Shown here: positions 38,101-51,400 of the stretch, piece by piece
Position numbering within the stretch: position 1 is the stretch's first letter
How the letters are laid out: each line of letters begins with the position of its first letter
Notes under the pieces: model-generated
What the model saw: only the letters and a program-made list of their open reading frames with translations
What the model was told of the DNA's origin: nothing
Database searches by the model: none
Position numbers and translations under genes: made by a program
Assembly (NCBI GenBank): GCA_947044365.1
Contig: OX345637.1
Span: forward strand, 310,001 to 374,000
Length of the DNA: 64,000 nt
Reading direction: 5' to 3'
Source of the DNA: Petrosia ficiformis
Lineage: Eukaryota; Porifera; Demospongiae; Haplosclerida; Petrosiidae

Positions 38101-41100
38101 TTTATCATGCTTGAAACACAACAGCCTATTATAGGTATTATTTTGATTATCTACTCTCCTTACCTTTTATAGGACTTTGTAGAACTTTAGGAATATATTT
38201 CAGGTAGAATAGCTAACTATTAGTTCCAGTTTCTACTTATTAAGCTACAAGCAGCTTTCTTTCTACTGAGCTCGAGCGCGTGTGCGTGTTCTTTTACGTG
38301 CCACACCCATTAATTGACTGAGCTTGCTCACCGGATCGGAATGATGCAACTTCCTTAGCTACGTACGTATACAACACATATTCGCGTAAGTGACACTAAT
38401 TACAATAAACATACATTGAACCATTGGGAAAGCAATCATAGAGATGGCCCTATGGGCCATAAAAATAAATAGTATATAGCATTTCCTTAGTATCCGTAGT
38501 GTAATATGTAACAATAATTATTATAATAACTTATTTTTCTATTGAATATAATTACACATGATGGGTGACTTGTTTCTATCCAAGGTTAACACTAGCTGGA
38601 TTGATATTAAATTATAATGAATATGGTGCAGAATACTTCCCAAAAGTGTACATATTTTTTTCAAGCTAGCACTGAGAAACCATGCATTCATAATTGTTGA
38701 TGTTATAGTTACTATTGTTTTCCTAGTATAAGAAGAGTATAAAGAAACAAGAACTTTCATGTAATCACGTGAACAACAAAAAACATGAACTGCCATGTTA
38801 GAATGCAGGCTTTGAAGAAATGCTTCACCAGCGATAGCCTTCAAACAAGATGAGTTATGTACTCATTTAATTGTTACCACAAGTCTTCTCAAGAACAGAA
38901 CAGCACAAAAACTGTCATAATTTTAAACCTAAAAGGTTTCGGAAACATCCTATCATTTAATCTTGAATTAATTTTTTTTTTTTCAATTTCACCATATAAT
39001 GTTGAAGTTTGCTAATAGCTTGTTCCAAGTGCCAACATTCCTAGATTTTCAAAAATGTTAATACACAGACAGTCACAAAATGATTACACTAGACCTTCAC
39101 TCCGCCTGCATGCATGGGTAGTGGTTTAATAAAATGAATTTTGGTATTCCAAGTAATAATTATACAAAATAGTCATAGTTAGAATGATAAAATAATTGTG
39201 GTGTTCAATATGAGCTAGAGATATCTGTAAGCTTGACTCACCATCAAGTGTAGTTCGGTCACTGAAATAACATGAGTTTCAATTTAGATTGTCAATTGTC
39301 ATAGAGGATGTTGTGGCTACATGCATGATGTTACTACGACATAATGTGTGCCATGTATTGAACGATATAAATTAAATTATGTGTTTACAGGTTTACAAAT
39401 CCTTTTCATGCCCAGATACAATTGCATGTACTTTAGTATAAATTATACTAAATCTTTGACATGAAATACGAGTAGACAGCACCTTAAAATTATATAGCTT
39501 CAATTGTTATTGAATATAATTAGTACAAAGTATCTATGGTATTATATGTATTTATCATGACCAACAAACTAATTGTTAAATGCTTGCAACTGTACTAACC
39601 ATTAAATTAGTTATTTTAACTATTTTGTTTTTGCAGTGTAGCGAGCCATTAATATTAGCAATTTTAACGAATAAATGAATATCGTGGCCGTTAATAATTC
39701 TGGCAGTTCAGGTTCAAGGGTCGTGCACATTTGCATAGTGTTATACTACTTGTGACTATAGTCTGAAGAGGCACAGATACTCACGTTAATAGCTTCCATA
39801 TACTTCAAGCTATGTCAAACACCAGTGGAATCTTCACCTTTTTCCGAGTCTAAAAATATCTGTAAAGTATTACATCACCGCAGGAAACAGTTGTTCTAAC
39901 ATTCTCCATAGAGTTCTCAGGGTAACTACCACAAAGAATGCAATTATATACGTAACGCAACTCACCCACACAATATAACAAGAATAATAAAAAACATTTT
40001 CAATAAAAATGAAAGAAGATATAGGGATGTCAAAACCCAAAAAGCAAGCAAACAAGGTTGGGAAGCTAACTTAGGACCCAAAATTAAACAAACCACTTCC
40101 ATATAACCCTACATAAATGCTTACACCTCTGTACAAAAAGCTGTAATTATGTAGGGTTATATGGAAGTGGTTTGTTTAATTTTGGGTCCTAAGTTAGCTT
40201 CCCAACCTTGTTTGCTTGCTTTTTGGGTTTTGACATCCCTACATCTTCTTTCATTTTTATTGAAAATGTTTTTTTATTATTCTTGTTTTCATTGATTTTT
40301 TTCTAAACGATGTGAATGTTTTTTTTAGATTGCAGAAATACTATATATCATTATGAAATCATGCAATCAAAAATGCATTAAAATTTGTTCATCAATGAAG
40401 GTCAGTCTTTTGTTTATGTATTGATTATCATTCTCTTTCACTTACAGATGATGTATATTCTCTATTCACTTACATCACTGTCTGCAGTCCTACAAGAAGT
40501 AGTGTCAGTCACTGTGTCAACCATTCAGTATTCCAATGCTTATCATAGTATACAATATTATTATACAATTGCTTTAATATTAATAATTATTATATTCATT
40601 ATTAGTATTTGCTCACAAACTCACAAATGTTATTACAATGCCAAACACTTCCACCTTTTCAGCTTCCATGTTAAGAGTATACAAATGCGCATGCGTAATT
40701 AAATTCCACTTAGGAAAATGGCGTCCAATTCCAGATCAAATCTTTGTAGTCGTTGAGACTGTCTTCTTTCATAGTATCTGAAGATATCATCTCGATACTT
40801 TACGACCAGAATTTTACTATAAATGCGACGGGAATGGTGCTAGAATCATCGTGATAGGTCAACAAACAAAAAAATGATTTGTCTGGAAAATAATATGATG
40901 AAGATTTTGCCAGTTTTGCCACTCGCCGGTTCTCTACCTTAACAATAATCTTCGGCCATCTAGAAGGTATTGGTAGTCATAAAAACACTAGATATAAACA
41001 GGCATGTGTGTATAGAAACTTATGTGTATATATTACCAGAGATTTCAGCTCATCACTTGCAATTGAAATGCATGGGCGGCCATTTTTTTTCCGTGCCATC

Positions 41101-44100
41101 CCTACATAGAGAGTACTACCGTACTCTCTGATTTTGTTTACAATAATAATTATTATTCACATTATTTTTTGTGCTATACATTATGACTTTATCTACAAGC
41201 ACTACATTACATGTTATGAATAAAATGCTTGAAATAAGACTATAGTATAATTGTTATAATATTATATAAAAATTAAGAATTATTCATCACTGGAAACACA
41301 CAGAGTAGCTTGTGATGATTTCTTCCCTGGCTTAGGAACAGTATAGAGGCTTTGTTCTTCTTGCACTGACTTTCAAAATACTCACAAATATTAAAATTAT
41401 AGATTCAATTGTACTATTTATCATTTTCTTCTTCCAAATACTTATTTTTCCCTTGAAAAATGGTAGTAAACCAATGAATTCCAGTGTGACGTTTTTAGCC
41501 ACAAGCATGTAAAAACGTCATGTAAACATGTACGAATTCTATGGCAAACTACTTCCTAAGGCCTGTGCCGCACTCTTTCTTACCTAGTGGTGATGAGGCA
41601 ACTTCTGCTTACAAAGAAGTATTGAAGGAGTTGAATAGATCAGAGTGAGAGGGGAAAGGAAGAGAGATAAGCATAACTACTACGATGACGAGGTCAAGGC
41701 TAAAGTTGCTGAATATAGCAGCAGTTAACAATTAATGATGGTGATTGTTATTCGGCAACATAATGTATCCATTATTTTTTAATTGGTTACATGAAAATGC
41801 TAACAGTTAAGGAAGACTAAAAAGCTAAATATAATGGCCGCTAATATTTACGGGTTTGCAGTATCATTGATTATATGTTTCCAACACTATAAGATAATAC
41901 TTCAGAAATGATACTAATGATAATAATACTAACCTGGTATCCTGGTGTGTTGTCTATTGCCTCAATGGGTTTTGTTTCATATGGATGAGTCTAGACAGAA
42001 ACAAAATAATAGTATAATTACAATTGTGAATATTTTCTAACCTTTCGATGTGAAAGGTTAGAAAATATTTAATTAAAATGGGGGTTTCTGTGTATCAACA
42101 AAATTTAATTACTTAAACAAAATGTGTGGGCAGAGCGCATAATATCAAATTCTATAACTCTCATATTTTATAAGACTGAAGATTTTGACTTACTTTGCTG
42201 GTAAGAAGAGTTGTTAAGAAACCACTGATATCTAATTTATAACCTTTAAGATTTTGAGGCCGTAATTTTACAACAGGATGCTCTGAAAGGAAGTTCTACC
42301 TACTTTATGGAATACTAAATTTCACTGCAGATCTTCACCCCAAATTACTGTACGTGGCAACGGCATGTTTGTCTCAAACACCCAAGCTTTGTTGGATGAA
42401 AATTGGCAGCACTTTCATTCAAGTGCTGAAATTAGTTTTATTAGAATAGCATGTTGTTGTAGGCATGATGTATGCACTTGCTTTCTAGCTAGTTCTAGTG
42501 AGAGAGAAAGGGATGTTGAAAAACAGCATTCGGTTGCACATTTGGGTGATGCTGTGTTTGCAATAATTTTGGTAAGCAAGGTTGAGGTGCCTGTTAGATT
42601 GCTCCAATAGGTCCAGAAAATTGCAAAGAAGCACAAAAGCAAGCCATTTTAAACAGTGACTTTTAGCTCATTTAGTTAGACAGAAGACCTTCTAAGAAAG
42701 CCATAGATACAGAAAGGCAAGTGTTTGAAAGTGTAGTAGTCAGTGGCAATGCCCTAGTTAGGATCGTTATCACTTTCCTTTTTTTCCCCAATTTTTGCAT
42801 TACTTTATGTCTTCTTCAAAGTGTGTGAATGTCAGTTTCTTTTTAATGATTTATCGCAAGTGTGTGCACCAAAAATACAACCTTTGTTAATTTATGCATT
42901 TTAAAAAAATGCATATTTGCAACCTTAGTCAAGATTACACCAGTAGCAGCAGTATTGGTATTTAATTACAACAAACATAATTTGTAACTAAATTCATAAC
43001 AATGATTCATAACACACCTTTTCTATTTCATACTCCAGATCTGAAAGACAATAAAAATATAGAGGTAATTATTAGATATGATCATTATGTATTTTTTATT
43101 ACTTTTAAATTTTTTCAAAGTCCTATAGAACATTATCTTAGTTTATATTAATTTTTTGTGACAGTATAATAATATAAACAGTTTAAACACATAGTTATAA
43201 TGGTATGTGACATCATTAATTTTGCAGAAATAGTATTGTAGGTTCTTCTTTATGGTATCACAGCAAATAATTATTATTACACAACCAGAACAGAAAAAAA
43301 CACATTGATCATGAGGTGGCTAACTCAATTGCTGAAAACAAAGAATCAAGTTACACAGCTTTTACTACTGTAAACCCTCACTAATCTGAACAGCTCTGTA
43401 CCAAAAGATGAAAATTATAGATCCATTTAGTGAATTTGTTCGGATTAGTGAAGAATATATTGGCCGCGTAAATCAATTATCAAAAAAATATATTTAGGCG
43501 GAACATTTAAATTTCCAGCTCTATACGTAACTCTTACATTTTATAACATGCAAGATTCTAACTTATTTTGCTGGAAAGAAGAATTGTTTAGCAAGCTACA
43601 GATGTAAAACTTATGCTACGCTATCCGGCACTATATATATACAAAGACAGCAAAGTGAACGCTTGAAAGTTTAGCAGTCCCATGGGCAATGTCCAGACAG
43701 AAAACATTTTAAGAAAACCAAAGATACCAAAATCATGCATCGTTAGCTGCAGGAAAGCAGCAAGGCTATTGTTTGAAAATGCTAACAACGGCGACATTTA
43801 GGATCATCACGTGATTGGGCGGGGTACCCTTTAATTATGATGAATTCATTAACTCCATTTTTGTTATAGTTCGAGAATTCCAATTAACAAGATTAGGGTC
43901 TACTGTATAGAAAATGGAAAACAGATCTATTTATATCCACTGAAAACTATTATTAAAAACACTGATTGATTAGCATAGTTAATGCAAGGAATAATGTGTA
44001 ATATCTCATATTAAAGGACATAAGCCTGCTTTATCAGAAATTACTAATGAGTTCTTTTTAGCATCAGTATAATAGTGTGACTAATGGACTTTTTTATGTA

Positions 44101-44478
44101 ATATAATACACACATCATGTAATCTCACAAGCCAGCCTCAGGGTTGTCTCGCAAGACTAGTATGCACACAAATACAATTGTTACCTGTACTTGGCAAGAA
44201 ATTGAATCCTTTGTCAGTAGCAATCTTCTCTGCAGCAGTCCAGTCAACCTTAGCAATGGCATCACATAGAATCTTCCAGGTTGGTAGAGGTTGCTCTGGG
44301 GTATCCTTTTTCAGCCATGCTGAAATAATCTCTGACATACATCCAACAGAGTCGAAGTCTGTACGTGCACTAATACTAAAAATAGTGGTTTTGCTGATCC
44401 CCATTCCAAGTGCTATCACAATCCATTTAGTACTGAACTGTTTACTTGTCTTATAAACTTCATCGAAATCGTCTATAT
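35113..44478 (-). CDS. Death / degenerate P-loop / COR-like / Death-like protein (paralog C, ends unresolved)
   Basis: Recognised exons: 44478-44185 (Death domain: FSTKWIVIALGMGIS, ISAWLKKD, TWKILCDAI), 43040-43018, 41990-41934, 39261-39242, 37865-35914, 35775-35742, 35430-35113. The last three join in phase and parallel exons 6-8 of paralog A. The large exon carries GLPCSDKS (Walker A with Asp for Gly), NVWDIGMNKAVYYFLPALWG, and the COR-like YIILQPTVFIRCLDKVFYP. The 44185-43018-41934 chain is in phase, but the 20-base exon at 39242-39261 would need a different preceding phase, so an exon is missing or the copy is damaged there. No start exon is convincing; the sequence upstream is interrupted by the transposon at 44620-45160. 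No terminal exon like that of A or B follows 35113; in principle it could splice into the B exons. Its introns have accumulated several mobile elements. Confidence 0.65.
38049..38470 (+). mobile_element. MITE family X, copy 1 (ATCCCTATGA ends)
   Basis: About 420 bp with imperfect terminal inverted repeats: TATCCCTATGACTGCTTTG at the left, GAAAGCAATCATAGAGAT near the right, followed by GGCCCTATGGGCCATAAAA. It is similar over its length to 62357-62625 and, inverted, to 44690-45160 (shared: CTGAAACACAACAGCC type block, CATTAATTGACTGAGC, CTTCCTTA). It lies in an intron of paralog C. Confidence 0.75.
39977..40287. mobile_element. Foldback element with about 140-bp near-perfect inverted arms
   Basis: Arms 39977-40116 and 40147-40287 are inverted copies with very few differences, separated by 30 bases. 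Arm ends are AACAAGAATAATAAAAAACA outside and AACCCTACATAA inside. No coding capacity. The transcript would form a long hairpin within an intron of paralog C. A single diverged arm copy is at 7943-8006. Confidence 0.9.
42029..42069. repeat. Perfect 18-bp inverted repeat
   Basis: AATATTTTCTAACCTTTC at 42029-42046 pairs exactly with 42052-42069 over a 5-base loop, in a paralog C intron 39 bases upstream (in transcript sense) of the exon at 41934-41990. Confidence 0.85.
43369..43912. mobile_element. Tigger/pogo-like MITE
   Basis: Terminal inverted repeats TACTGTAAACCCTCACTAAT (left) and complement of GATTAGGGTCTACTGTATAG (right). The CAGTA-GACCCTC type end followed by TAATC is reminiscent of pogo/Tigger elements (inference from end sequence). 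Relatives are at about 42120-42740, 10170-10520 and 11245-11490. No transposase remains. Confidence 0.65.
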
Positions 44479-44619
44479 CTGTTTTAAGTATTATTAATAA
44501 CATACGATAAACAGAAATAATAATATTAATACTGACCAAGAACACGATCTCCTGAAGTCACCTTTGAAACTCTTCACACGGGCCCAAAGAAAAAAAGGTG
44601 TTACATTCAGCAGGGGCGT

Positions 44620-45160
44620 AGCGAGGATTTTAGAAAAGTGTGGGCAAAGAAGAAATTTTGGCGCCCGAAGCGCGCCAAAATTTTATTATGGCCCGTAGGG
44701 CCATCCCTATGATTGCTTTCCCACGGGTTCGAACTATATATATATATTTATATGTTTATATATTTATATATTTATATGTTTGTGTCACCATAGATAATAG
44801 AGTATTATCTATGGTGTCACTTACGCGAGTATGCGTTGTATATGTAGTTATTAAGGAAGTTACATCATTCACGGGGGCTAGCTCGGTCAATTAATGGGCG
44901 TGGCGCGTAAAAGAACGCGCGCTCAAGCTCTACAGATAAGCAGAAAGAAAGCAGTGTAGCTTACGTAGAAACTGGAACTAATAGCTAGCTATTCTACCTG
45001 AAATATATTCTTAAAGTTCTACAAGGTTCTTTAAAAGGTAAACAGAGTAGATAATCAAAATAATAACTATAATAGGCTGATGTATTTCAGGCATCATAAA
45101 GTTAGCCATGATTACTGAATGCTGGACACCACAAAGCAATCATAGGGATACTTTTTTCTC
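44620..45160 (-). mobile_element. MITE family X, copy 2 (inverted)
   Basis: Carries GGGCCATCCCTATGATTGCT near 44700 and CCACAAAGCAATCATAGGGA near 45128-45150, with the internal blocks of copy 1 in reverse orientation. An AT-rich ATATATTTATATGT run (about 44735-44785) makes it longer than copy 1. It lies where the 5' end of paralog C is expected. Confidence 0.7.
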
Positions 45161-45491
45161 TATATATCTTGTTTTATTTTATTTATTTATTTTTTGGCAC
45201 CGGAAGCCACGCCCAGTAATTAAAACTACGTGTGTGTGTGTGTGGATGGGTTATTATAATGTTTATCAGCTGATCAATGAAACGCATGCAGGAACAAGTA
45301 ATAAAGTTCAATAGTGTTTTAATATTCAATCATGTGACGAATTATCTGCGCTCTGATTGGCCGAAGGTCACATGATCAGCAATAATTCAATGACTTCATC
45401 GCCTGAAGTACACCCTCACTTGCCGTGATCGATCGATCAGTCGTGAAACGTTTCTCTGCGAAGGGGCTGGTCCAGGCTGCGCTCTCCAGAG
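45161..45491 (+). promoter_or_regulatory. Upstream region of the ZU5 gene
   Basis: A non-coding interval with a (GT)n run at about 45229-45242 and a moderately GC-rich stretch just before the start codon at 45492. Any upstream exon of paralog C would also lie on the opposite strand nearby. No TATA box is convincing. Confidence 0.35.
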
Positions 45492-48400
45492 ATGGCGGGT
45501 GAGTAAATCGAACACAGATTATACTTGTTACAGAATTGTATATATAATTACTAATTACTATTCGGGAAAAGTTATCGAAATTGCCAGCATCTGTTGTGAA
45601 TCTTTGGATGCATAATTATAATTATATATATTAAATTTTATAAACAAATTATATATAATAATTATATATATTATATATATAATTATATATAATTACAATT
45701 TTAAACTCTCCCAAAAAATGAATGTATGCAATAATAAGTTTTTTTTCATTATAGTTTCATCATCAGATGAAGATTTCCAACTCGATCCATTTGGTGAGGC
45801 TGTACTGAGTAATCTAAAAGAAGCATGGAAAAAATATAATAAAGAGATCGAGTCACTCAAAAAAGAAAATGATGAGCAAACTGAAGAGATCAAGTTACTC
45901 AAACAACAAAAGGTGAAGCATCTTATATATATATATATACCATAGCTAACAGGCACATGAAGGTTACCAACAGGTGTTGTATACGTGATATACACCCAAC
46001 CACAGGTGGATATGAACCACAGGGCTGATATAAGACCTATAATGATATTCATAATAGTCTGAGCATGCGCAGTCAGGTTGTAAATTGAAAAAAGTTGGAG
46101 ACGAGTTGTTTACAAATCGAAGATGGGAAGAAATGGGGCATACATGTCAGGTAACATTAATGTACATGTTAGGTATATTATATGTAGCATGGCTTCTCGG
46201 TGTGTATCAGCAATATCAGCCTTTTGCCCCTCGAAAGCAGGCCTCGGCTTTGTCTCAGGTGCTATTTTGGGGTTCAGGTTTGATATTGTTGATACACACC
46301 TCGAAGCCATGTTATATTTATTACATATAATACCTTTTGTGTGACCCAGTTATTATTTTGGCGAAATAAATTCAGTTCAATTACATTTAGTACAATAGTT
46401 ACTTTGTTAATAAATTATTGCATTAATTGTTTCAGGAGACAGAGGTATTTGAAAAGGACATAAAAATTTTAAAACTATCTGCTGAGATGAGAGAGAAGGG
46501 TGATGAAATTACACACTTAAAGACAAGAGAGGTGTCATTAATAAATAAATTAGATACACTAGAGAAAGGTCAGATAATTAATATAATTTAATTTTAATAT
46601 ATGATATAATGATATTTAGAACTGGAGTTTTTAAAAGATGAAATCCAAACCCATAAGAAAATGGCAGTTAATACAAGACAAGGTAACTTGTTATTGAATA
46701 TCTTAATAAATATAGTTATTTATTATGCTTAGAGTTGCAACATTTTCAGACAATGATGAAACATAAACACACATCTACTGTATCATCAGGTATATATCAA
46801 TACACATGTCATATATATTGAATATGTGTTGAATATTATAATTAGACAAGGAAGATATGGAAACAATAGAAGAGAAGACACATTATCAGAAACCTCAAGA
46901 AACTAAACTACAAGAAGGGAAACAATTTGTGAATAAACCAGAACCAGATAATATTTTTAATGATAAATTACAGCAAGAAGGTTAGTTTAGTATATATTGT
47001 TATTATATAATCAATGATTATGTTATTACACAGAGAATGAGTTATATCAGAAGACAGTTATCAGTGAGAACGAACAAGTCGAGAAACTACAGAGTGTGTT
47101 AGAAATGAAGGAACGGCAAATGAAAGAGTCAGAATCAATACTAGAACGTAAGTCATATTTCTTATTTACAATTAATGAAACTTCAAAATTAATTCTGTTA
47201 TTTTAGAAGTGAAGTCAATACAGACGACAGATAAAACTTCACAACAGAGTACAGAAGAGAATAATGGAGTATATTTGGAGGAATTACAGAAGCAAAGAGA
47301 GAGAATAAGGGAACTTGAAGTTACTATACAAGAAATAAAACAGTCGTCAGGTTAGACTCACTCACATAAATACCACACTAATCTCTGTTGTTATTATAAT
47401 GTCATATTATTATACAGATGATCCTGGTCTTCATATAGCTAAACAGAAGGTGTTTCATATTAAAGGGAACACTCTGGATTGGAGAGATTATGGGTTTAAG
47501 ATGCATTTCCCAGAAGGTACCATTCTACCATCACAAGTGCTTATCAAAGCTCTTGTTGGTGGTTACTTCCAGTTTCCTGATGGAATGGAGCTTGTCAGTG
47601 CTTTATATGTCATCTCATTTCCTGAAGAGTACCTCCAACCTGTGAAATTAGAAATACAACACTGCGTCTATCTGAAGCGTCCACAACAGTTAAAATATCT
47701 CCATTTTATAACAGCACCTATAGATGAGTCAGTACCACCATACAAGTTCCAGTTCATAGAGGGTGGTAAATTCTATACTCATAGTCGATATGGAATGATA
47801 GTTCGTTCTGAGTTTTGTATAATGGGTATTGGTATGATGACAAACAGTGTTGATCCATGGCCCTCATCTGATGAAGAAGAAGACCCTTCTAGTAAAGAGG
47901 AAGAGTCACCTTTAGATCCTACTGATAGTGAAACCCAATCCACATCAGAACATGGTTAGAATAATATTATGATATAATTATATTTATGATTATTAGCTGA
48001 TGCTTCAGATGACGATGATCCTGGTAGTGATACTGATAATGAAACACAATCAACATCTGAAGATGGTTAGGATAATAATAATATAAATTATTGTTAATTA
48101 TTACTTTTTAGCTAACAAACAATCAACTGAGAATACTGACTCACATTCAAAGGACAAGAATCCTAATAGTAATAGTGATAGTGAAACAGAGACCACATCT
48201 CAACATGGTTAGGATAATAGTATATTAGAAATGAAAATTATTATTGTATTCGTCAAATATTATAGCTGGTGTCTGTCAATTAATACACTGTAAAAACGAA
48301 TTTGTTATTTTAACAGACCAGTTGTTACTTCAGTTGCATGTACATTTATAATACATAGTTAGAAACATCAAATACAAGTACAATTAACATTTTGTCTGGT

Positions 48401-51400
48401 TGAAATAATTATAGCTATATCTATATAATAATAAGGAATGTTATGACTACAGTCATGATTGTATATTCTACATGTAGCAGTAGGGTGTATATTGGTACAT
48501 ACATTCATGATTGCATGATTAGTGATAACAATTGTTTTTACTATAACCAATTATTTGAAACAAATCATTTCATATTATCTAATTTTGATGTTATCAATAA
48601 CAGCCTCTTTATATGGTAGTAGGGTGTATATTGGTATGTACATTCCTAATTGCATGATTAGTTTTTACTATTGAAACAAATCGTTTATATTATCTCATTT
48701 TGAAGTTATCAATAACAGCCTCTTTATATGGTAGTAGGGTGTATATTGGTATGTACATTCCTAATTCCATGATTAGTTTTTACTATAACCAATAATTTGT
48801 CATTTCATATTATTTCATTTTGAAGTTATCAATAACAGCCTATTTATATGGTATTTGGCTATATGCATTTATGACTATAGTCATAAAATTCCTTTTTCCC
48901 ATATAGCTATAATCAGACAAAATGCAATTAGCATCCTCTTATTTCATGTTTCTAATGATATATTGGGAATTTATGTGCAACTGAGGTAACAACTGGTCTG
49001 TTAAAATAACAAATTCATTTTTACAGTGTAGATACATAATTCTCAGTAAATTGGACACCAGCTATAATAAAGGCTATATATTATTAAAACCTCATCTACA
49101 GATCGTATTGTTATATATTTATATAATAATTTTATTATTATGCTACCATGGCAACTGTTTGACGTGGTTGAGTGAACATTTTGCATATACACTTCTGAAT
49201 CATCAAAAAATCATTATATTATGTAAACAATGGGTTGTTAGTGTGTATGCCAGAAATATCACCTACTGATGCATATTCAAAGGTTTATGTGGTTATACCC
49301 CTCAGCCCTATGGGCCGCGAGTTATATCTAACTTATAGTATGTGTTATATTTGGCATATGCACCTGTTAATCATGGTTTATACATTACATATTATATACT
49401 GATAGGGGTAAATACAATCAACATCTGGACATAGTTAATATATAATGTTACTGGTATAATTGTAATATTTATTGTAATTATTATTAGATGATATTCAATC
49501 AACCAAGGATAATAATCCAACTGGTAATACAGATTTTGAAAAACAGTCGACAACTGGACATGGTAAGAATATTGATGTTATAGTGTATTATTATTATTGA
49601 TATTATTAGTTTTTGATACGCAAGAAACACATGAGGGAGAGAAATGTAAGATGTTATTAATATCTCTCATATCTATTATATTACTTGTCTCATTATATAG
49701 TTGATAATGACATTAATACTGATGATGATAATAGTACTGTAGATATTGAAACAAAACAAGAGAAAAGTGAGAAAAATTGATGCAATTATTATGAATAGAA
49801 TAAAATTAATGTTTTCTGATTTTAGTACTGAATGTTTATTGTGTATATCACAGCTCAAGGTTGCATAGTAGTTCATAAACAATTATATGCTTGCAGATAA
49901 CTGTCGTACAACATACAAGCAGGGGCATATCAACTCTGAAGAGGTAGAGGGCTTGCAACTCAAATAGACCATAATTATACAACTGGCAAAGTTTTATGAA
50001 TCACTACAAAAGGTTTTAAATACTAACATAATAGTATATGAGAAAGCATATGAGTTCCATAAGAATTATACTAAATGATACTAAAAATAATTCACAAATA
50101 TTTTGCCATTTCAGAGTTGTATGCCTTTGGAGTTGATACACTTTTGATGCAATTGAATCACTCAATATTATAATTTTCATAGCATGCAGTTACTTACATT
50201 ATGCACCAAAGTAAACTTTCTTCCTTAAATTAATACGCAGAGTGTCAGGTACATGAAGCCTGCAAACGGAAATGCAAATCAACAGGAGGTTAGTACAGAC
50301 TGTTGAAAATATTGTTTTCTTCATGCATGTTGTGTTTATGAATTCCAGATCTCCTCTATGTTGGTAAAATATATTATCGCTGCAAAGGTAAGAACAATTG
50401 GATTGCAATGTTTGTAGCAGTCAAGGATCTCAGTGTTTTACAAAAGGTAGAGAAAGATATCGCTTCTATCATAGTTTTATTTCAGTCTTGATTGTATTCT
50501 CCTGTTTTTATTAGTATATGAGGAACAAACACCCAAAAGCTGAAGAGGGTAATACTGTCTCATTTTGTTTCAAAGATCAAGACAAACGGTTTGTGGGATT
50601 ACTCTTTGAAAGAATGAAAATGTCATACAGTGGATGGATAGTTGAGTCGATAGATGGAGATAAGAAGGTATGTTCATTGTATTACGTATACCTGGGAGCT
50701 ACAACCTGCTGAAAGAAGAAATTAGTTTCTTACCGATTGCTATTCTATAGTTATAGTAATACTCATCTAAGACATACCCTATATAGGCCTTTGAATGTAT
50801 GATGTGTATAATTACTCAACCTATTTATATAAAACATGTGGTTGACTGCGTGATTGCACATTACCAAACAATATAAACACTTGCATTCAGTCTCTCTCAT
50901 CAATACTATTGCAGTTATTGAAAAAGGAAGTGGATGACTTTGGCTCAAGCAAATGTTTTCATCCTCCTATTTACTCGATCGCTATATATGCAGAAAAAAC
51001 AGAAGGCACAAAACCCAGTTTGAAGTACATAATTGCAATGACTGGGGTAAAAAAAGAAAAGGAAATTTGTATTGTTCGCCACCTGGAATACGTCAAAACA
51101 GATCATTCATTTGCAGGTGAGCAGTATAATTATATGAATTTTTAAATTATTTTATAAAAAGGATCAAATCGTGAAATCATAGACTTGCAAACCTATAAAA
51201 TCAAAACACAATAATATTTAATTATTAATGTGTTTATAATTTAAATATCATCTTAAATTGCATAACCATCTATAGAAACTGATGTAACACTTGAACCACA
51301 GAAACAGCTGAAACAAATCATTACTGATGAACTAAAGAGAAACTTAGCTGAACATGGCAAACTCTCGCAGGAATCTGTGGTCATACTTGCAAACGAGATG

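Noticed and set aside
40385..40702. Plus-strand frame of 105 hydrophobic residues
   Set aside because: AT-rich composition explains the hydrophobic residues; no start context, splice partner or family similarity.
42192..42287. Apparent exon of paralog C with good acceptor and donor on the minus strand
   Set aside because: Entry phase does not fit the neighbouring exons and the sequence belongs to a dispersed repeat family; kept only as a possible exonisation.
49826..49942. Possible extra exons of the ZU5 gene (for example NNCRTTYKQGHINSEE)
   Set aside because: They would leave the transcript in phase 0, whereas the next exon at 50241 needs phase 1; the direct joint from 49766 fits.
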